Shown piece by piece: positions 33,908-38,094 of a DNA stretch of 38,094 nt. Source of the DNA: an uncultured Pelagibacteraceae bacterium. Lineage in GTDB: Bacteria > Pseudomonadota > Alphaproteobacteria > Pelagibacterales > Pelagibacteraceae. The notes beneath the pieces are model-generated. The model was not told where the DNA came from, did not search any database, and saw only the letters and a list, made by a program, of their open reading frames with translations. Where the stretch lies: NCBI GenBank assembly GCA_902582105.1, contig CACHQT010000010.1, positions 1-38,094 on the forward strand. Direction: 5' to 3'. Positions within the stretch are counted from its first letter, which is position 1. The number at the start of each line of letters is the position of its first letter. Made by a program: the position numbers and the translations under genes.

Positions 33908-33936
33908 ATAACACATAAATTTATTATTAAAATCAA
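33908..33936 (-). promoter_or_regulatory. Possible promoter for the STAS-kinase pair
   Basis: Reading the minus strand, TTGATT (33936-33931), a 17-base spacer and TGTTAT (33913-33908) resemble a -35/-10 pair. The start point would be only about six bases before the STAS ATG, giving a nearly leaderless message. Weak evidence in AT-rich DNA. Confidence 0.3.
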
Positions 33937-33944
33937 TAATTAAG

Positions 33945-33957
33945 ACCCAATATGGGC
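33945..33957 (+). promoter_or_regulatory. Near copy of the AACCAWWWTRGGC motif before pilA (ACCCAATATGGGC)
   Basis: Twelve of 13 positions fit the consensus. A second, weaker match TCATATTGGAG lies at 33967-33977, 20 bases on from the CCA core. The site lies between the divergent STAS and pilA genes and could affect both. Confidence 0.4.
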
Positions 33958-33993
33958 AATACTTCGTCATATTGGAGAATATTAGTAAGTTTT

Positions 33994-34008
33994 TTAATGT
34001 TTACTTAA
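33994..34008 (+). promoter_or_regulatory. CtrA-type box TTAA-N7-TTAA upstream of pilA
   Basis: TTAATGTTTACTTAA exactly fits the alphaproteobacterial CtrA consensus TTAA-N7-TTAA, 60 bases before the pilA start. In Caulobacter pilA is a known CtrA target. An all-A/T pattern like this also arises by chance every few kilobases in DNA this AT-rich, so it is only a candidate. Confidence 0.35.
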
Positions 34009-34067
34009 TATATTATTTTATATTAAATAGAGTATTACTTAAAAAAAAATATTAAAAAGGGATAAAA

Positions 34068-34517
34068 ATGAAAAATAATAAAGGATTTACTCTTATAGAA
34101 TTATTAGTTGTGGTAGCAATTATTGGTATTCTTGCCGCTGTTGGTACAGTTGCTTACCAAGGTTACATTGAAGGTGCAAATAAAAGTGCAACAAAATCAA
34201 ATCACGCATCAGCAGTAAAATATATTGCAGCAGAAACTGCAAAATGTTCAATTGATCCTGACGCAGATGCAATGGGTGGTGATCTTGATTGTAGTACAAG
34301 GAAAGCTGATACAAACACGGCTGATGCAGCTGCAAGTGCATTGTCAGATTTTAAAAACTCATTCGACTCTTCTAAAGATGCAATAATAACTTCTGGTACT
34401 CCAGAACAAGGTCAAGTAGCTATTGTACAATCAGGTAGTTCGATAAAAGTTACAACTTGTTTTGAAGAAGATTGTGCTTCAGATAAAATGATGACGAACA
34501 ACGTTTCTATAGAGTAG
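34068..34517 (+). CDS. pilA: Major type IV pilin PilA
   Basis: Main structural subunit of the pilus. A six-residue leader MKNNKG precedes the mature N-terminus FTLIELLVVVAIIGILAAVG, with Glu at position 5, the canonical type IVa sequence. The 149-residue precursor has four Cys in its head (KCS, DCS, TCFEEDC), enough for two disulfides, one enclosing the usual C-terminal D-region. It has the clearest Shine-Dalgarno in the window (AAGGG at 34057-34061, six bases before ATG) and its own upstream region, as expected for a highly expressed gene. The second pilin follows after 30 bases. Confidence 0.93.
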   Translation: MKNNKGFTLIELLVVVAIIGILAAVGTVAYQGYIEGANKSATKSNHASAVKYIAAETAKCSIDPDADAMGGDLDCSTRKADTNTADAAASALSDFKNSFDSSKDAIITSGTPEQGQVAIVQSGSSIKVTTCFEEDCASDKMMTNNVSIE

Positions 34518-34547
34518 TTATCGGATCTTAAGAGCAATTTAAAATTT

Positions 34548-34970
34548 ATGATTACTAGAAGCTCGGGTTTTAGTTTGATCGAGCTTTTAGTAGTTATTGC
34601 AATTATCGGAGTTCTTTCATCTGTTGGACTTATTGCTTACAATGGTTATGTGGATGGAACCAAACAAACTAGTGCAAAAAATATGATGCAGCAAATATCT
34701 TTAGGACAATCAGATTATCTATCAAGCTTCGGAGAATATTTTTTTACTCTTGATGGAGGTGCAGCTTGCACTATAGACGAAAACAATGGAGAGGGTGCCA
34801 CTTCTACAGAGATTAATAGTGAATTATTTTCTGGCGGACGAATAATTACACCAGAAACTGGCTGGGATATGTGTATAGAGAGTAGTTCAGGAGGCTATCT
34901 CATTAAAGGAACAGATGGTGAAAGTAAATTAACATTAGACCAGAATGGTACTTGGGGAGACGATTTTTAA
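34548..34970 (+). CDS. Second type IV pilin, PilE-like
   Basis: A 140-residue prepilin. Its leader MITRSSG precedes FSLIELLVVIAIIGVLSSVG, with Glu at position 5. The N-terminal helix continues closely like PilA (LIAYNGYVDGTKQTSAKN against TVAYQGYIEGANKSATKS), so the two are tandem duplicates that diverged in the head. The head has two Cys (AACTID and DMCIES), likely one disulfide, against four in PilA. It may be an alternative or minor subunit. Same operon as pilA; the barrel gene follows after 25 bases. Confidence 0.88.
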   Translation: MITRSSGFSLIELLVVIAIIGVLSSVGLIAYNGYVDGTKQTSAKNMMQQISLGQSDYLSSFGEYFFTLDGGAACTIDENNGEGATSTEINSELFSGGRIITPETGWDMCIESSSGGYLIKGTDGESKLTLDQNGTWGDDF

Positions 34971-34995
34971 AATTTAAATTTGATGGTTTTATTTT

Positions 34996-36717
34996 ATGAA
35001 AAAAGTAAGAAAAAAAGGAAAAAGAAAAATAAACTATCTTTTAAAAAATAAGTCTAAAAAACAATCAATTCTCCCTGTTTTATTTGGTATTGCATTATTG
35101 TCTTTATTTTCAGAAACACTGCGAACAGTTCCAGCGGGAGCTAAAAGTGAAAACTTTAGAAATTTACCTTTTGAATTACCAAGTTTAAATTCGGATATTT
35201 TTGAAGAAAAATTTATAAATAAATATTTAATTGTCGATGAAAATTCAAAAAATTACGATTTTTTAATTGAAGAAAATTTTACTATAGATAATGAATTAGT
35301 TGTTGCAAAACCAGTTGAAAAAGAGATTAAAAAAGTTAAACCAAAAATAGTTAGTGAAGAAATTGTTGACGTTCCAAAAGTTGAAGAAACAATTAAAGTT
35401 GCATCTACATTAAAATTAACTCAAGCCGATACCAGTACAAAAACTATTATAGTTGATGGTGAAGAAAAAATTATCCCGGGCTCAAATGATAAAAATATTA
35501 CTTATATACAAATTTTACAAAACCCAAATGATATTGATTTAAATTTAAAATATGCAAGACAACAAGGAAAGGCTGGAAATTTTAAACAAACAATAGCAAC
35601 ACTTGAAAGATTAAATATGCTTTATCCAGATAACGTTGAAATAAAATTATATTTACTTTCAGTTTTAGTACAGGCTGACTCGCCAGATAAAGCATTAACT
35701 GTAATTGAAGAAATTAAAAATAATGAGGATTTAACCCCAGAAGACTTAGAAACAGTAAATGAAATTGAAGAACAAATGAAAGAAAGAAAAGCACCTAAGC
35801 TTTGGAATTTTTATGCAGATCTTGGTGGTGGTTTCATACAAAATAACAATGTTGGGAGTGTTTCTAAAAATAGATTGCAAGTAACCTCTGATGCTATCGT
35901 TCCTTTCAATTCAGCTATGCATGATAGAACTTATAGTAGTAACATTGGATTAACTGCGCTTAGATCTGTTGGGGAAGGATCTTCATTTATGATTAATGCA
36001 GGCTTTTCAGACTCAAGACAAGTAACTGATACTTCTGATGATTTTGACAGTTATAGCTTAACATTTGCTTTTGATACAACAATAGGCAATCAAAGTCTCA
36101 GCCCATACTTATCATTAAGTAAAACTGATAACCAAGATGATGCCGACAATTTTGCTACTGGAGCTGGAATTGGAGGATTCTTTCCTGTAGGTGATCGTAA
36201 TTCTTTTAGTTATGGTTATGCTTACTCAGAGTCTAAAAATAATCGTAATCTAAATGATACAACTGCTGATGAAACCAATGCAATTGGTCACAATGTTTCT
36301 TTAGGACATGATTTTGCATTAAATGAAATAATTTCAACATCAACGGGTTTAGGGTACAGTATTTCCGAAGCAAAAGTTGGCTCAAACGATTTTCACACTT
36401 ATGATTTTAGTTTAAGATTAAATTTAGCTTTTCCTTGGGCTTATATTTCTATTGGTGATGCGTTAAGTTTTAATGATTATATACACCATGACACCAGTGT
36501 AATTTCAAATATTATAAGATCTGATGTAACAAATACTATGGATATTATGGTTACTAAAGCGCTTGGTGATTTTATTCCTTTTTTAGATCCTAATAAAAAT
36601 CTATTTTTAAACTTAGCTTATGAGAAAGTTATTTCTGAAGCTAATATAATGAACTATGATTATATTGCTGATTCTTACTCATTTAGTTTTTCAAAATCAT
36701 TTCAACTAAACAAATAA
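34996..36717 (+). CDS. TPR plus outer-membrane beta-barrel protein, Slam-like (copy 2)
   Basis: A 573-residue paralogue of the protein at 17467-18795. A very basic N-terminus precedes a signal-like helix (ILPVLFGIALLSLFSE, about 25-40). Residues about 45-165 form a Lys/Glu/Pro-rich extension absent from copy 1. A TPR region (about 168-260: ITYIQILQNPNDIDLNLKYA, TIATLERLNMLYPDN) closely matches copy 1, then about 300 residues of amphipathic strands end in SFSFSKSFQLNK. The architecture resembles Slam/DUF560 exporters; the function is inferred. It lies 25 bases after the second pilin and is followed by the second FecR gene. Confidence 0.75.
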   Translation: MKKVRKKGKRKINYLLKNKSKKQSILPVLFGIALLSLFSETLRTVPAGAKSENFRNLPFELPSLNSDIFEEKFINKYLIVDENSKNYDFLIEENFTIDNELVVAKPVEKEIKKVKPKIVSEEIVDVPKVEETIKVASTLKLTQADTSTKTIIVDGEEKIIPGSNDKNITYIQILQNPNDIDLNLKYARQQGKAGNFKQTIATLERLNMLYPDNVEIKLYLLSVLVQADSPDKALTVIEEIKNNEDLTPEDLETVNEIEEQMKERKAPKLWNFYADLGGGFIQNNNVGSVSKNRLQVTSDAIVPFNSAMHDRTYSSNIGLTALRSVGEGSSFMINAGFSDSRQVTDTSDDFDSYSLTFAFDTTIGNQSLSPYLSLSKTDNQDDADNFATGAGIGGFFPVGDRNSFSYGYAYSESKNNRNLNDTTADETNAIGHNVSLGHDFALNEIISTSTGLGYSISEAKVGSNDFHTYDFSLRLNLAFPWAYISIGDALSFNDYIHHDTSVISNIIRSDVTNTMDIMVTKALGDFIPFLDPNKNLFLNLAYEKVISEANIMNYDYIADSYSFSFSKSFQLNK

Positions 36718-36767
36718 TAGAAAATGTTAAAATTTAATGGAATTAAAAAAAAAATTGGCTAAAAAAC

Positions 36768-36780
36768 GCCCATTTTGGTT
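36768..36780 (-). promoter_or_regulatory. Copy 3 of the AACCAWWWTRGGC motif (AACCAAAATGGGC)
   Basis: A full match on the minus strand in the 108-base gap before the second fecR gene. On the plus strand it runs into GGTTAAAATTAGACTTTAA, like 2972-2990. A possible -10 is the TATATA run around 36809-36816, so the gene may have its own promoter. Confidence 0.45.
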
Positions 36781-36825
36781 AAAATTAGACTTTAAAGATT
36801 TGATAATTTATATATAAATTTTGTT

Positions 36826-38094
36826 ATGAAGAGGATTTTATCACTAATTACAGGAATATTCCTGTTGATCAACACTTCTCAAGCACAAGAGTTAAGTATT
36901 GAAAAACAATTAGTTGGGATTGTTGGGGCAGTATCTGGAACTGTTAAAACAGAAAATAGAACACTTAAAGCTGGTGATAAAATTTATCTAAATGAAACTA
37001 TTTACGCTGGTACAGGATCAGGAACACAACTATTATTATTAGACCAATCTACATTTACTATTGGCGCGGATTCCGAAGTTTTAATGGACACTTTTATATA
37101 TGATCCAGCAACAAATGATGGAAAGATAGTTGCTACAGTTAAAGAAGGAAGTCTAAAAGTTATATCTGGTCTAATAAGCAAAAAAAATCCAGAAAGTTTA
37201 ACGGTTAAAGTTCCCGAAGGAACTTTAGGTTCAAGAGGTACAGAATTTCAAACGATTGTTTCTAGAAAAAACAAAAAAACAGACACATTATTAATAGGAC
37301 CTGGAAAAAATAATACACTAGGTTTAAGACCAGGAGCAGTTCTTGTTGGTAACAAATTTGGAAATACAATGCTGAACAATCCTTATACTTTTGCAAGTAT
37401 GACATCTGGTAAAAAACCGGGTAAAGCAAAACAAATTTCACAAGGTCAGCTTAAAAAATTTAAAAAAAGAATGAAAGCACTCAGAGTTGCAAAACTAGAT
37501 GGTGCTACAAAGGAAGAAAAAAAAGCAATCAGAAAAAAAATTAGAAAAGAACTTAAAGATGCAGGTTTAGATAAAGAAGAAATAAAAACTTTAATCAAAG
37601 AAAATATCAAAGTAGATAAAGAAAAAAGAATTGTTCTACTAAAAGAAAGAGGCGAGGACGTTTCAGATTTAGAGACAGTTGATGAAAGTATAATTGAAGG
37701 AGGAGCTGAAATAGAAGAAGTAGCAACCGAGCCTGAGATTGCGGAGCCAGAAACTCCTGATGTTGAGCAGCCTAAAATTGTAGAACCAAAAGTAACAGAA
37801 CCAAAAGAACCTAAAAAAGAAAAAGCAAATAAAAAGAAAAAGAAAAAGAAGAAAGTAAATAAGAAAAAAGATAAAAAGAAAAAAGAAAAAGCTAAAAAGA
37901 AAAAAGGAAAAAAGAAAAAAGAAAAAGCTAAAAAGAAAAAAGATAAAAAGAAAAAAGCAGTAAAGAAAAAAGCTACTAAAAAGAAAAAAGAAAAAGCTAC
38001 AAAGAAAAAAGCTAAAAAGAAAAAAGCTGTAAAGAAAAAAGCTACTAAGAAGAAAAAAGCTGTTAAGAAAAAAGCAGCTAAAAAGAAAAAAGTT
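36826..38094 (+). CDS. FecR-domain protein with lysine-rich tail (copy 2), 3'-truncated
   Basis: An open frame of 423 codons that runs off the window end without a stop. A signal peptide (MKRILSLITGIFLLINTSQA) is followed by a FecR domain: LLLLDQSTFTIG, DTFIYDP, VPEGTLGSRGTEF and GPGKNNTLGLRPG, each with a counterpart in the protein at 16902. From about residue 200 the protein changes to a charged helical region, then a Glu/Pro-rich stretch (about 285-325), and from about residue 326 to the window end almost only Lys, with Ala and Thr, in repeats such as KKKAKKKKAVKKKA. The tail resembles histone-H1-like repeats and is absent from copy 1. It is the partner of the barrel gene just upstream. 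Confidence 0.85.
   Translation, partial: MKRILSLITGIFLLINTSQAQELSIEKQLVGIVGAVSGTVKTENRTLKAGDKIYLNETIYAGTGSGTQLLLLDQSTFTIGADSEVLMDTFIYDPATNDGKIVATVKEGSLKVISGLISKKNPESLTVKVPEGTLGSRGTEFQTIVSRKNKKTDTLLIGPGKNNTLGLRPGAVLVGNKFGNTMLNNPYTFASMTSGKKPGKAKQISQGQLKKFKKRMKALRVAKLDGATKEEKKAIRKKIRKELKDAGLDKEEIKTLIKENIKVDKEKRIVLLKERGEDVSDLETVDESIIEGGAEIEEVATEPEIAEPETPDVEQPKIVEPKVTEPKEPKKEKANKKKKKKKKVNKKKDKKKKEKAKKKKGKKKKEKAKKKKDKKKKAVKKKATKKKKEKATKKKAKKKKAVKKKATKKKKAVKKKAAKKKKV

Overview
This 38 kb window is AT-rich, densely packed chromosomal DNA. Its gene families and style (short intergenic gaps, ATGA and TAATG overlaps, few Shine-Dalgarno sites) suggest a streamlined marine alphaproteobacterium of the SAR11/Pelagibacterales type. 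That assignment is inference: there is no rRNA gene or other phylogenetic marker here. I saw no tRNA, rRNA, insertion sequence or CRISPR array.

Layout. (1) 1-2931: the end of the elongasome genes mrdA (PBP2, cut by the window edge) and rodA. (2) 3046-5980: a small lipoprotein, a DadA-like amino-acid dehydrogenase, an EamA transporter and MsrB. (3) 6085-15661: a compact type IV pilus operon, pilT, four minor pilins of FimT/PilV/PilW/PilX type, a small secreted protein, and a 1621-residue PilY1. (4) 15658-18795, minus strand: a small membrane protein, a secreted protein, a FecR-domain protein and a TPR/beta-barrel outer-membrane protein. The last three resemble a Slam-like (type XI) export module. 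(5) 18885-21096: divergent pilD and a GAF/SpoIIE-type phosphatase. (6) 21118-24450: a sulfatase-fold membrane protein, then a winged-helix regulator paired with a UMF1-family transporter. (7) 24451-24982: a 532-base intergenic region carrying an ordered array of eight 11-bp repeats. (8) 24983-33186: the pilus assembly operon, a PilM-PilN fusion, pilO, pilP, pilQ, pilB and pilC. (9) 33183-33895, minus strand: an anti-sigma-type kinase and a STAS antagonist, which with the phosphatase make a complete partner-switching set. (10) 34068-38094: pilA, a second pilin, a second TPR/barrel protein and a second FecR protein that runs off the window end with a lysine-rich tail.

Together these genes encode nearly a full type IVa pilus: major and minor pilins, tip adhesin, prepilin peptidase, both ATPases, platform, alignment complex and secretin. 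Two FecR/barrel modules and a partner-switching circuit sit inside the same locus. The main oddities are the repeat array before the PilM-PilN fusion, two families of short palindromic motifs shared between pilus-locus promoters, the integrase-arm-like N-terminus of the PilM-PilN fusion, and a vWA domain in PilY1 that seems to be split by a propeller-like insertion.
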